Shown: positions 43,713 through 52,735, numbered from the stretch's first letter. The stretch is DNA of 64,000 bases from Bacteriovorax sp. BAL6_X (GCF_000443995.1 NZ_AUMC01000003.1:1-64000); one strand, 5' to 3'. Notes: generated by a model from the letters alone, not told the origin. Numbers and translations are program-made.

Positions 43713-44933
43713 ATGACTAAAGGTCTCATAACTTCTTTATTGTTTTACATGTTTACGTTGCTCGTTGCATTCGATGCAAATGCGCAGAGCTATGCAAATT
43801 ATTCAAAGCGTGACCATGCAAACTTACTTGATGAATCTTGTAAAAAAGGAAATCAATCAAGCTGTTTTGAGCAAGGACTTCTTTATCAAACGTTTACTGA
43901 TAAGAGCTTTAAACAGGATGGTATAAACTACGCCTCAGAAGGAAAGAAATTAATTATTAGTGCCTGTGATAATGGTGAGCAAAATGCTTGTGACTATAGA
44001 AAAGGTGCTGAGTTATTTGAAAGTTCGCAACTTCTCATGTGGGCCGGAATTATCCTTATTGGAATTGCCGTCTACATTGTGACGCAAATGATGTTTCAAG
44101 ATAACGAATCATTTCAAGCGGCACAAAAACTAGAGGAAGGCGGCTCTAAAAAAACTGATAACGTTAAGAAACACGGTTTTGTTCTCCAATACTCAAGGCC
44201 TTTCTTTAAACGCTATATTTCTCCAATTGTTTCCTCGATGAAGAGTAAGAAGAAAATTAAAGAGAAGTATAAAAGAAAGTTAGCAAGTGCTGGGTTAACA
44301 GAGGACATGTCACCTGAAGATTTCTTTGCCTTTAAGTTATTTCTTATCATTGGTTTCCCAATAATGTTTTTAGCAGTAAGAGAATTTACTGAAGCAGATT
44401 GGAAGCTATCATTAATACCAGTCATGGCACTTGTGGGATTCTTATATCCTGATATTTGGATTAAAGGAAAGATTGAACAACGCCAAAAAGATATTATTAA
44501 TGGTATGCCATTTTCTGTTGATATGTTGGCCCTTTCTGTAGAAGCAGGATTAGATTTTATTGCTGCTATGACAAAAGTTGTGGATAAGGCGAAACCAGGT
44601 CCACTAACTCAAGAATTTGAAATTCTTCTTAAGGAAATTAAAATTGGTGCAAGTCGTGCTGAGGCTTTAAGAAATATGGCCTGGCGTGTGGATTTAATTC
44701 AAATATCTTCATTTTGTGCAACTCTAATTGCTGCTGATTCAGTTGGTGCTTCAATTGGACCAATTCTAAAAGCGTTATCAATTGAAATCAGACAAAAGAA
44801 GTCAGCACAGATTGAAAAAGAAGGTGCGACTGCTGCTACTAAAATTTTATTTCCGATGATGGCCTTTATTGTTCCTTCTGTCTTACTAATGATTTTTGCT
44901 CCTCTAGTTGTTGAGCTTGTGGGTGGGAAATAA
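43713..44933 (+). CDS. tadC: TadC-like type II secretion F-domain protein with extra N-terminal domain
   Basis: Inner-membrane protein (406 aa). The C-terminal two-thirds is a GspF/TadC domain (VDMLALSVEAGLDFIAAMTKV, then LIAADSVGASIGPILKALS) of the kind used in Tad pilus platforms. Uniquely, it is preceded by a signal peptide (about 1-25, ending ANAQ) and by an approximately 75-residue secreted segment with two Cys-containing repeats, SCKKGNQSSCFEQGLLYQ and ACDNGEQNACDYRKGAELF, similar to Sel1-like repeats. A transmembrane helix follows at about 105-127. No ribosome-binding site is visible. It heads the DUF192-FHA-PP2C operon; tadA and tadB are not in the window. Confidence 0.85.
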   Translation: MTKGLITSLLFYMFTLLVAFDANAQSYANYSKRDHANLLDESCKKGNQSSCFEQGLLYQTFTDKSFKQDGINYASEGKKLIISACDNGEQNACDYRKGAELFESSQLLMWAGIILIGIAVYIVTQMMFQDNESFQAAQKLEEGGSKKTDNVKKHGFVLQYSRPFFKRYISPIVSSMKSKKKIKEKYKRKLASAGLTEDMSPEDFFAFKLFLIIGFPIMFLAVREFTEADWKLSLIPVMALVGFLYPDIWIKGKIEQRQKDIINGMPFSVDMLALSVEAGLDFIAAMTKVVDKAKPGPLTQEFEILLKEIKIGASRAEALRNMAWRVDLIQISSFCATLIAADSVGASIGPILKALSIEIRQKKSAQIEKEGATAATKILFPMMAFIVPSVLLMIFAPLVVELVGGK

Positions 44934-45271
44934 TGAAAATAACTTGTAATGGAATTGATATCTGTAAACAAGCTATTGTTGCAGACTCTTTTTACAAGAA
45001 GTTAAAAGGTTTAATGTTTTCGAAAGGCATGGATGGATTTGATGGAATGATTTTTTATGGAACTAATGCGATTCACACTTGCTTTATGAATTATAAAATC
45101 GACGTTGTGTTCTTTAACAGTAAGAACCAAATAAAGAAAATATACCGTGGATTAAAACCGTGGAGACATACGCAAATTGTTTTTAGTGCCAGTCGTGTAC
45201 TAGAGTTAGCAGAGGGACAGTTGCCTCAAGAGATTAAGGAAGGGGATACTCTAGAGTTATGTATAAATTAG
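44933..45271 (+). CDS. DUF192 family protein
   Basis: Small protein (112 aa) of the DUF192 family, recognised by KLKGLMFSKGM, the MIFYGTNAIHTCFMNYKIDVVFF strand pair and the VLELAEGQ segment. No signal peptide is seen, whereas many DUF192 proteins are exported. Its function is unknown. It overlaps tadC by one base (TAATG) and overlaps the following FHA gene by 13 bases, so all three are coupled. Genes of this family are repeatedly found near Tad-type loci, but I cannot verify that here. Confidence 0.85.
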   Translation: MKITCNGIDICKQAIVADSFYKKLKGLMFSKGMDGFDGMIFYGTNAIHTCFMNYKIDVVFFNSKNQIKKIYRGLKPWRHTQIVFSASRVLELAEGQLPQEIKEGDTLELCIN

Positions 45272-46830
45272 TTGTTGTAGCTGGTAAGCTACGTGGACAA
45301 GAATATATTTTAGAGGAAGGGGAAAACACCCTAGGACGCTCAGAAGAATGTAGTGTTCACTTTCCTGTAAATGGTGTTTCAAAAAAACACTTATCAGTAA
45401 CCGTCACGCAAGATGTTGCTTTTGTTAAAGACCTTGGTAGTTCAAATGGTACTTTTGTTAATGGTAAAGCTGTAAAGAGGGCCACTGTTAAAAATGGTGA
45501 TAAAATTGCGCTTCCGGACTCTATTCTTCAAGTTGTCTTTGTTAAAGAGAAAAAGAAAATCATTAAGAAAAGAATTGAGGCCGTAGAGGAAGATGATGAG
45601 CCAACATATATCACTGGTGGTGAAATGCCAGAGAATATTTTTGGAAAAATTATCTGGCTTTTTAAATATCGTTTAATGCCACTTGTTCATGGTATCAATG
45701 AAGAGTATGAGTGGCGTGTTCTAACTGGTATTTTACTGGCAATCTTTGTAGTTGTTACGGTAACACTTACTATTTTTCCCGTTATGAAGACTTCACAAAG
45801 TTTACTTCTTTTAGAAGTTGCTAAGCGTGGAGCTCATTATGCTGATGAAATTAAGAGACAAAATAGAGGCGCTCTTGCCAGAAAAGATCTAGATCGAGTT
45901 GATACGAAGTTTATGGAACAAGGAAATAACGGCGTTGTTTCTTATGATCTATTTGACATTGATGGACGAATTGTAAGACCTCTTACAAAACTTAATATGT
46001 ATATTGATGATCCCTTTTCTGTTCAAGTTAGAGAGTGGGCCGAAAGGACTATGAAAAGTGCTGATGATCTCCCAATGGTAAGTCGTTTATCAAATGGTGA
46101 AATTGGAATTGGTCAAAAGATTAAGGCAACTAATGTTAAAACAGGACAGCTCGATGTTGTAGGTGTAATTGCGATTAGATTTAAGCCTTCGTCAATTGCT
46201 GATGAAGCGTCGAAGAGTCGTGTTGCTTATCTAGAGGCACTTATTACTTCCTTTATTGCTTCCATAGTCTTCTTTGCAATTGTCTACTATATGACAATTA
46301 GGCACTTAGATGAAATGAAGTTTCAGATTGAAGAAGCTTTGAGAGGGAATCGTAAGAGTGTTGATAGTGAATATCTTTGGTCTGAGATAGATCCTTTAAG
46401 GTCGTCGATTAACTCAATGATTCAACGAATTAGAGAACTACAAAAAACTGATGATGAAATGAGCTTTGATGAAATGGAAAGTGATGAATCCTATGTTTCG
46501 AGCTTATATGAGTTCATGCAGGGAGCGCAGGGGGCAGTGCTTGTTCTAGATTCTCAAAAGAATCTGTCTCATATTAATACACTCGCAGAGGATATAACGG
46601 CGATACGAGGGAGTTCTTCTGAAGGAATGAGCCTCCTAGATGTGGCACGTGAAAAAGGATTTGCGGCAACTATTATTGAATTATGTGATGCCTCTGCTGA
46701 CAATGGAGGAACGTCTCAGAAGGGTGAATATGAACTTTCTGGGCACTTTTATAATATTTTTGTTACGAGTTTAATAGGGCGAGATAATTTTGCTAAAGCG
46801 TTCTATGTTACACTAATTAAAGAGGACTAA
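45259..46830 (+). CDS. Membrane FHA sensor protein with PAS-like domain
   Basis: A 523-residue protein. An intact N-terminal FHA domain has Gly26-Arg27, Ser41/His44 and Asn63-Gly64, the residues that read phosphothreonine. A Lys-rich linker leads to transmembrane helix 1 (154-175), an extracytoplasmic region of about 150 residues, helix 2 (about 325-347) and a cytoplasmic C-terminal part with a PAS-like segment (QGAQGAVLVLDSQKNLSHINTLAEDI). This is the layout of a sensor kinase, but no kinase domain follows. The start overlaps the DUF192 gene by 13 bases. Confidence 0.83.
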   Translation: MYKLVVVAGKLRGQEYILEEGENTLGRSEECSVHFPVNGVSKKHLSVTVTQDVAFVKDLGSSNGTFVNGKAVKRATVKNGDKIALPDSILQVVFVKEKKKIIKKRIEAVEEDDEPTYITGGEMPENIFGKIIWLFKYRLMPLVHGINEEYEWRVLTGILLAIFVVVTVTLTIFPVMKTSQSLLLLEVAKRGAHYADEIKRQNRGALARKDLDRVDTKFMEQGNNGVVSYDLFDIDGRIVRPLTKLNMYIDDPFSVQVREWAERTMKSADDLPMVSRLSNGEIGIGQKIKATNVKTGQLDVVGVIAIRFKPSSIADEASKSRVAYLEALITSFIASIVFFAIVYYMTIRHLDEMKFQIEEALRGNRKSVDSEYLWSEIDPLRSSINSMIQRIRELQKTDDEMSFDEMESDESYVSSLYEFMQGAQGAVLVLDSQKNLSHINTLAEDITAIRGSSSEGMSLLDVAREKGFAATIIELCDASADNGGTSQKGEYELSGHFYNIFVTSLIGRDNFAKAFYVTLIKED

Positions 46831-46836
46831 ATATAA

Positions 46837-47835
46837 ATGGTTGCCGCAATTAGAATGACAAAGAATTTATCTTCCCCAGAGTCTTCTGGGCAATACCACC
46901 GTATTATTTGTATGACTGGTAAGAATAAAGGTATTTGTTATTACCTAAATGGTAACCGAGTAGTTCTTGGTCGTTTAAGCTCAAATGACATTCAAATTCT
47001 TGATACTCAAGCTTCACGTGAACATATTGAATTAACACGTGTAAATAATGAATACACATTAACAGATCTTAAATCTCAAAATGGTGTGATGGTAAATGAC
47101 CTTAAGGTTACTCAACACAAGCTAAAGTCTGGTGATAAAATTATAGTTGGCTCGACTGTTTTCAAATATTCTTTTATTGAAGTGAAAGAAGAGAAGGCCC
47201 TCGTTGAATATGAAGATCCAGAAGAGGATGAAGAGGACGAGGAAGAAGAGGAAGAAGTAAAAAAGAAGGCCAAACCTAAGAAAAAGAAAGGCCCTGCTAC
47301 TCCAGAAGAGAAACGAAAAAAAATGATCTATATAGCAGTTGCTGTCATGGGTTTATTCTTTTTTATGGATGGAGACGAGACTAAGACAAAGAAGGCCAGT
47401 GTAAAAAAAGAAGGTAGTACGATTATTGACTCTTCTAATAGTAATACTGGTCGTAAGTATGTAGAGGACTTTGAAACACAAGAGAAAGTTGAAGCCTATG
47501 TTCATCGTGGTAGACGTGAGGCACGAGAAGGTAACTATTTTAGAGCTATGCAAGAGTTTAACTTGGCTTTAACTCTCGATCCAAATGATGGTAATGCTGC
47601 TTATCACTTAAATATTGCAAAGCAAAGGCTTGATGAAAAAATCAAAGATATGTTTGATCAAGCAACTAAGAATAAAGATTCGTTGAAGTACAATAGAGCA
47701 TTGGGAACGTATTGTGCAATCTATAAGCTTTTAATTGAATATAAGACAGATGAACGCTTTATCGAAGCTAAGAAAAACGTTGAAGATATGGCCGAAAAAT
47801 TAGGGATGAAAAAGAGTGATAATTACTGTTTCTAA
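46837..47835 (+). CDS. FHA protein with single membrane helix and TPR-like tail
   Basis: A 332-residue protein with an intact FHA domain (Gly45-Arg46, Ser60/His63, Asn81-Gly82), an acidic run at 123-139, a Lys-rich stretch, one short membrane helix (162-176), and a C-terminal TPR-like region of about 100 residues (GRREAREGNYFRAMQEFNLALTLDPNDG). With the FHA domain in the cytoplasm, the TPR tail would be periplasmic. The 20 or so residues around the membrane helix resemble those of the next FHA protein (KRKK, then helix, then an acidic DG motif), indicating a duplicated module. It is followed by a 20-base overlap. Confidence 0.83.
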   Translation: MVAAIRMTKNLSSPESSGQYHRIICMTGKNKGICYYLNGNRVVLGRLSSNDIQILDTQASREHIELTRVNNEYTLTDLKSQNGVMVNDLKVTQHKLKSGDKIIVGSTVFKYSFIEVKEEKALVEYEDPEEDEEDEEEEEEVKKKAKPKKKKGPATPEEKRKKMIYIAVAVMGLFFFMDGDETKTKKASVKKEGSTIIDSSNSNTGRKYVEDFETQEKVEAYVHRGRREAREGNYFRAMQEFNLALTLDPNDGNAAYHLNIAKQRLDEKIKDMFDQATKNKDSLKYNRALGTYCAIYKLLIEYKTDERFIEAKKNVEDMAEKLGMKKSDNYCF

Positions 47836-50059
47836 ACATGGAACGATTCTTAATCGTATTGAGATTAATGATCAAGTGATCATGGGGCAGAGCTCTAGTT
47901 TCCTAATTGGTCGATCTGATGAGGCCCATGTTCATTTGGATGATCCTCAAATTTCACGAAGACTCGCTAGCTTAAATTTTAACGGTGTAAGTTGGACACT
48001 TAATAAATTATCAACTTATGATACTGTCTTAGTTAATAATGCTCCTATGTTTCTTGAAGAGATTTCTGTCTCAAGTGGCCACTATCTTGTTTGTAATGAC
48101 TATAAGGTTTTATTTGAAAGCCTTGAAGTCGAAGAGCAGGATGCTCAAGAAAGTATTGAACCAGAATTGCCGGAAGATGTTTTTGAAGATGTGGAACCAG
48201 AAGATTCACTAGAAGAGGAAGAGACGGCCATTATTGATGGCCCGGTCGAGAACTCATCTGATTTTGAAGAAGAGACTCAGGCTTTTGATGATCCTACACA
48301 AGACTCTACTCATGAAGAAGAAGGTGAATTCGGAGCTTCTGAAAATATAGAAGCTCAAGAAGGCGACTTTGATGAATTCGGTCAGCAAGAAGATGGTTTT
48401 TCTGATGGGTTCGATGAAAACTATGATGAGAATTACGATGGTGACTATGACGACAACTATGGTGATGAATCATACGATATTGATACATTAGACGATGATG
48501 TAGGCGATAAAACTCAAGTTTTCTCAGGCTTTGCTAATTTTGTTCTTGAGCTTTTTGGTGAAGATGTTCCTTATGACCATTTTAACCTTGATTTACCAGA
48601 GACTTATATAGGGCGTGATCCAAGTAAGTGTCAGATTGTTTTAACGGACCCTGAAGTATCTTCTGTTCATGCTGTCATTAGAAAAAATAAAATTACGTGT
48701 ATTTTAGAAGATTTACAATCTGCTAATGGGACGATTTTAAACGGTAAGAGGATTAATCAGAAAGAAATCACAAATGGTGATGAGTTCATTATAGGTTCAA
48801 CGACATTTACAGTTAAAATTGCAAGTGACTTTATCAAGAGTCAGCAAGATATGCTGATGCCTGTAGAAGATAACCAGGTTATTGAAGTAGAAGAAGTAGT
48901 CGAAGTATCGGATGATGATGAAGATTTTGATGATCTTGAACTATCTGGTATTCCTACGGCAAGTGAAGAAAAATCTATCATTAAGAGAATTCTTAATGAC
49001 CCAGAAAAACGTAAGAAAGTTTTAATTTATACTGTCGTACTTCTTGGTGTCTATATGTTCCTATTTCCAGATAGTGGAGAGAAACCAAAAGCAACAGCTA
49101 AAGATAAACAAGCAAAGGAACAAAAGAAGAAACAGGTTGTCACCTCTGTCGATAAGAAGCTTACAAAAGAACAACAGGAGAAAGCTGAGGCCCTCTATCA
49201 GTTAGCAACTCGTTATGCTAATGAAGGAAATGTAGCAGAGGCAATCACTGAATTTGAAAGATTATTCCTAATTACTAAAGATTATAAACAGGCCCAGACT
49301 TTTTATCAGTTGGCCAAAGATAAGTATGCAGAGCTTGAAAAGGCAGAGCTTGAAAGACGTGCAGAAGAAAAGCGAAAGCTCATTCAAGCTAAAGTTAAGG
49401 ATCTACTTGATAAAGCAACAGAAGCTGTAAAAGAGCGTAATGTCACTTTATCACGTGGTTTATTTCAACAAATAAAAGAACTTGATCCAAATAACTATGA
49501 CGTTGCTAATCTTGAATTAGAATTAGACTCTTATATTAAAGAAAAGAATAGAAAAGAGCTCGAAGAAGCTCAGAAGAAAGCGGAAAGACAGCGTATGGTT
49601 GATGCACTAAAGCCTGGAGAAACGCTGTTTCTTCAAGAGGAGTGGTTTAAGGCCATTGGTGCTTTGGAGTTATTCATAAGTGAAAAGTCGATGGATGAAG
49701 ATCTTATGAAGAAAGCAATCGATATGTTGAAGAAGTCTCGGCAGAATCTAAAAAATATTACTGGGCCATTACTTGGTAAGGCCCGTTCTTTAAAAGAGGC
49801 GGAAGATCTTAAGGCTTCTTATGAAGTTTTTAAAGAGGTTTTGCGCTATAATCCTAATGAACTGGATGCCCAAAGTGAACTAGATGATATTAATGATATA
49901 TTAACGAGAAGGGCAAGAAAGGTATATCGGCAGGGCCTAATCTCTGAGTCGCTTGGCTCTTTTGAAGATGCTCGAGAGAAGTTTCAAGAGGTACAACAAA
50001 TTTCACCAATTGATAACGAATACTACCTAAAGGCCAGTGAAAGGCTGAAAAACTTATGA
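47816..50059 (+). CDS. Double-FHA membrane protein with long TPR/coiled-coil tail
   Basis: A 747-residue protein starting at GTG 47816. The first FHA domain has Gly32-Arg33 but Leu50 in place of the His, and no Asn-Gly, so it looks degenerate. A 125-residue Asp/Glu/Tyr-rich linker (105-230, with repeated NYD/DYD) follows. The second FHA domain is intact (Gly266-Arg267, Ser282/His285, Asn304-Gly305). A membrane helix lies at 402-417. The rest (430-747) is TPR-like and coiled coil, predicted periplasmic. It is probably a phosphoprotein-binding scaffold. It overlaps both neighbours. Confidence 0.83.
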   Translation: MIITVSKHGTILNRIEINDQVIMGQSSSFLIGRSDEAHVHLDDPQISRRLASLNFNGVSWTLNKLSTYDTVLVNNAPMFLEEISVSSGHYLVCNDYKVLFESLEVEEQDAQESIEPELPEDVFEDVEPEDSLEEEETAIIDGPVENSSDFEEETQAFDDPTQDSTHEEEGEFGASENIEAQEGDFDEFGQQEDGFSDGFDENYDENYDGDYDDNYGDESYDIDTLDDDVGDKTQVFSGFANFVLELFGEDVPYDHFNLDLPETYIGRDPSKCQIVLTDPEVSSVHAVIRKNKITCILEDLQSANGTILNGKRINQKEITNGDEFIIGSTTFTVKIASDFIKSQQDMLMPVEDNQVIEVEEVVEVSDDDEDFDDLELSGIPTASEEKSIIKRILNDPEKRKKVLIYTVVLLGVYMFLFPDSGEKPKATAKDKQAKEQKKKQVVTSVDKKLTKEQQEKAEALYQLATRYANEGNVAEAITEFERLFLITKDYKQAQTFYQLAKDKYAELEKAELERRAEEKRKLIQAKVKDLLDKATEAVKERNVTLSRGLFQQIKELDPNNYDVANLELELDSYIKEKNRKELEEAQKKAERQRMVDALKPGETLFLQEEWFKAIGALELFISEKSMDEDLMKKAIDMLKKSRQNLKNITGPLLGKARSLKEAEDLKASYEVFKEVLRYNPNELDAQSELDDINDILTRRARKVYRQGLISESLGSFEDAREKFQEVQQISPIDNEYYLKASERLKNL

Positions 50060-50799
50060 GAGAAATTCAAAGTTTCTTTGCAAGAACACATCAGGGTCCT
50101 TATTTAAATCTAAATGAGGACAATACTTTCATTAATCTTAAACAAAAAATTTTTGGTATTTTCGATGGCTTTGGTGGGTCTGGTATTTCTGATCGAAACT
50201 TAGAAAGTGCTAAGAAATCAATTGATACATATTTCTCAAAATTATCTGGTGATCCAAATGCGACAATGCCGTATTTCTATTCACCGCAATATGTGTTAGA
50301 GACTAATGCCTTAGTGAACGCAATTTTTATTGCACATAAGAACCTTCTCGATATCAATAAGACTAAACCTCTCAAGGATAAGGGAGGCGTTTCGGCTGCA
50401 TTAACTATGTTGTCTGAAAATATTCTATCAATCGTTTCATGTGGCAACTGCCTCGTTCTCATGTACCGTGATGGGGATCTGTCACTAGTTAATACTCCTG
50501 ATTGTGTTACGCAAATTTCGATTTCAGATAATTCACATCAAAAAAGTACCTTCCCTTTAGTGGCTTTGGGTTTATATGATGATATTGCTCCTAAGATTTG
50601 GGAATTAAATGTTGAACCAAATGACCGCATTATTGTTTTGAGTGATGGTGTATACGGGAGCCTGAGCCTTCATGATATTAAGAGAATCATTCAAGAGTCA
50701 TCTCAAGATGAAGTTATTCAGATCGATAATCTATTTGATGGGGCCAATCGTCGAGGTAATCTAGATAATCAGTCAGCTATTATCTATTCAATCATCTAG
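50056..50799 (+). CDS. PP2C-family protein phosphatase
   Basis: Metal-dependent Ser/Thr phosphatase (247 aa). Motifs in order are NEDN at 20-23 (the usual EDR/QDN position), FDGFGGSG with Asp37-Gly38, ALTMLSENILSIVSCGNC, the late DRIIVLSDGVYGSL and the final DNQSAII; all metal-binding aspartates are recognisable. It starts in the stop of the double-FHA gene (ATGA). It would reverse the phosphothreonine marks that the upstream FHA domains read. No matching kinase lies in the window. Confidence 0.87.
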   Translation: MREIQSFFARTHQGPYLNLNEDNTFINLKQKIFGIFDGFGGSGISDRNLESAKKSIDTYFSKLSGDPNATMPYFYSPQYVLETNALVNAIFIAHKNLLDINKTKPLKDKGGVSAALTMLSENILSIVSCGNCLVLMYRDGDLSLVNTPDCVTQISISDNSHQKSTFPLVALGLYDDIAPKIWELNVEPNDRIIVLSDGVYGSLSLHDIKRIIQESSQDEVIQIDNLFDGANRRGNLDNQSAIIYSII

Positions 50800-50872
50800 A
50801 AACATACCGTAATCATTAAAACTGTCTCTTGCTTAGCTGGATTTTTTGCGTAACAATATATTGAGGTTTTAT

Positions 50873-52078
50873 ATGAGTAAAAAGGTATTAGTTGCTGACG
50901 ATAGTCAGACAATCCAAAAAGTAATAAATATTACATTCGCAAATCAAGATTTTGAAATTGTTTCAGCTCTTGATGAGTCAGAATTATTTTCTAAAAGTGA
51001 TGACTTCGATCTTATTCTTCTTGATTTTGGCCTATCTGATGATGGCTATAAATTAGGAGAAGAGACTCGTAAGAAATTTCCTACAACACCTGTGTTAGCG
51101 ATGCTTGGTACATTTGATATCGTAGATGAGAATAAGTTACGCGCTAGTGGATATTCAGATAAGGTTGTTAAGCCATTTGAAACGGAGAAATTTATTTCTC
51201 TATGTAATGAGCTAATCGAAAGTGGTGTGCCAGATATGGATACATCAAACGAATCTTTTGAAGATGGTCAAGAAGACTTTGAGAGTAATGATCAAGAAAC
51301 AGAAGATAACTTTTCTGGCTGGGATGTTGATAGCTCAATTGCCCAATCTGAAGAAGATAAAACACAAGAGTTTGATCTTTCAGCAAATAATACATTCGAT
51401 GGTGACTCTGAGGATTTAGATAATAATTTACAGTCTGAATTAGATGGTTGGGGCTTTGATCCTACAAATCTTAAAGGAAGTGATGTAACGAAAGAATTTG
51501 ATTCATTTCCACCTGTTATTGATGGTCTTCCTGAGGATAAACAAGATGATGTTTCTTCTGTGTTGGATGTAAGCAATTACTTTGGAAACTTGGATGATGA
51601 TTTAGGGGATGACTTTGACCTTACAGAACCTGAGCAAGAGGAATCTGAAGAAATAACTTTTGAAGCTTCGGCCGAAGATGATCAAGACTTTGAAGAAATT
51701 TCTGATGAAAACCTATGGGATGCAGATGAAGAGTCTACAGAGATGTTTTCATCTCCTGAAGAAGATGAGCACGAAATCAATCTTTCGTCAGTTACACAAA
51801 TGAATGATGATTTTTCATTTGGTTCGTCGGCGACTGCATCAATCAATACTTCAGCTTCAGCAGCTCCTGCTACTTCGGCACCACCCGTAGACGTTGAAGA
51901 GCTTAAAGCTGAGCTAAGAAACGAAGTTGCACCAATTATTGAAAAATATGCTCGTGAATATTGTGAGCAAAATATTGAAAAAATTATTTGGGAAATCGTT
52001 CCTGATCTTGCGGAAAATCTTATTAAGAAAGAACTTAAAAATATTAGTAAGCAAGTCTTAACTTCAATTTCAGAATAG
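50873..52078 (+). CDS. Response regulator with acidic linker and conserved C-terminal helix
   Basis: A 401-residue protein with a complete receiver domain (1-120): Asp9/Asp10, phosphoacceptor Asp51 in ILLDFGLSDDG, and the DKVVKPF lysine. An approximately 200-residue, strongly acidic, low-complexity region follows, then a helical end (VEELKAELRNEVAPIIEKYAREYCEQNIEKIIWEIVPDLAENLI). The IWEIVPDLAE motif recurs in receiver proteins of Myxococcus-like and other deltaproteobacterial chemosensory systems. No DNA-binding domain is present. ATG 50873 follows TGAGG; the frame also opens at 50846. It may share function with the FHA operon 73 bases upstream. Confidence 0.87.
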   Translation: MSKKVLVADDSQTIQKVINITFANQDFEIVSALDESELFSKSDDFDLILLDFGLSDDGYKLGEETRKKFPTTPVLAMLGTFDIVDENKLRASGYSDKVVKPFETEKFISLCNELIESGVPDMDTSNESFEDGQEDFESNDQETEDNFSGWDVDSSIAQSEEDKTQEFDLSANNTFDGDSEDLDNNLQSELDGWGFDPTNLKGSDVTKEFDSFPPVIDGLPEDKQDDVSSVLDVSNYFGNLDDDLGDDFDLTEPEQEESEEITFEASAEDDQDFEEISDENLWDADEESTEMFSSPEEDEHEINLSSVTQMNDDFSFGSSATASINTSASAAPATSAPPVDVEELKAELRNEVAPIIEKYAREYCEQNIEKIIWEIVPDLAENLIKKELKNISKQVLTSISE

Positions 52079-52735
52079 TTATTTAATAATGAGAGAGCCT
52101 GTATAGGCTTTCTCTATTTGTTCTCGCACTTCGATAAGTGCTTCTCCAAAGCTGCCTATACCTTTGAAAGTACCTTCTATTACTGAGTCTTCGTCAATAA
52201 TTTTCACTTCTTTGTTTAGATGGTAACATCTTTTATTCCATTGATTGATAATCTCTTCTTCTGTAAGCCTATTGTTTAAAATGTAACTATAGATTTCAAG
52301 TGGTATCTCTTTAAAATCGATATCCTTTAGCTCTTTCCCAGGTTTTAATACCCCATACTTTTCATGAGGTAGTCCTCCATAGTTAATTCCTATACCAACG
52401 ATATAGTTATCATCATCTTTATTAACTAAGATCCCCATAATTTTTTGACTATCTTCATTGAAGATATCATTTGGCCATTTAAGAAGTAGCTTGTGATCAT
52501 TAAAATAATTACTAAGTATTACAGCAACTTCTAGTGCTAATAAAGTAGGTTTTCCCTGTGGCTTTAATTTACAAGAGAAGCAAAGGCTATGTTGAAGATC
52601 TTCCCATTTATTGTGCCGACGACCTCTTGCTGAAGTTTGGGATTTCGCGCTGACAAGTAGTTGGTCATAATTGTGCGCTTCTTCAATGGCAATTGATTGA
52701 GTCGATGGAATTTCTTCAAAATGTAGGTGTTTCAT
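52079..52735 (-). CDS. birA: Biotin--[acetyl-CoA-carboxylase] ligase
   Basis: Short biotin protein ligase (218 aa from the ATG at 52735), lacking the DNA-binding domain of E. coli BirA. Family motifs are EEIPSTQSIA, SARGRRHNKW (biotin/ATP loop), LKWPNDIF and GIGINYGG. It would biotinylate Lys133 of the carrier protein at 19706-20212. The frame extends through an ATG at 52747 to a TTG at 52765. The 52735 start fits the family. The CATAAT at 52745-52750 (minus strand) could serve as -10 of a nearly leaderless transcript. It is divergent from rph. Confidence 0.92.
   Translation of the reverse strand: MKHLHFEEIPSTQSIAIEEAHNYDQLLVSAKSQTSARGRRHNKWEDLQHSLCFSCKLKPQGKPTLLALEVAVILSNYFNDHKLLLKWPNDIFNEDSQKIMGILVNKDDDNYIVGIGINYGGLPHEKYGVLKPGKELKDIDFKEIPLEIYSYILNNRLTEEEIINQWNKRCYHLNKEVKIIDEDSVIEGTFKGIGSFGEALIEVREQIEKAYTGSLIIK

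Noticed and set aside
46875-46890. CCCAGA/TCTGGG hairpin in the second FHA gene as a terminator
   Set aside because: The 6-bp stem is perfect, but no T-run follows on either strand and it lies mid-frame; nothing supports termination.
48105-48510. Acidic repeats in the double-FHA gene as a tandem DNA repeat
   Set aside because: The Asp/Glu/Tyr repetition is at protein level with variable codons and no regular DNA period.
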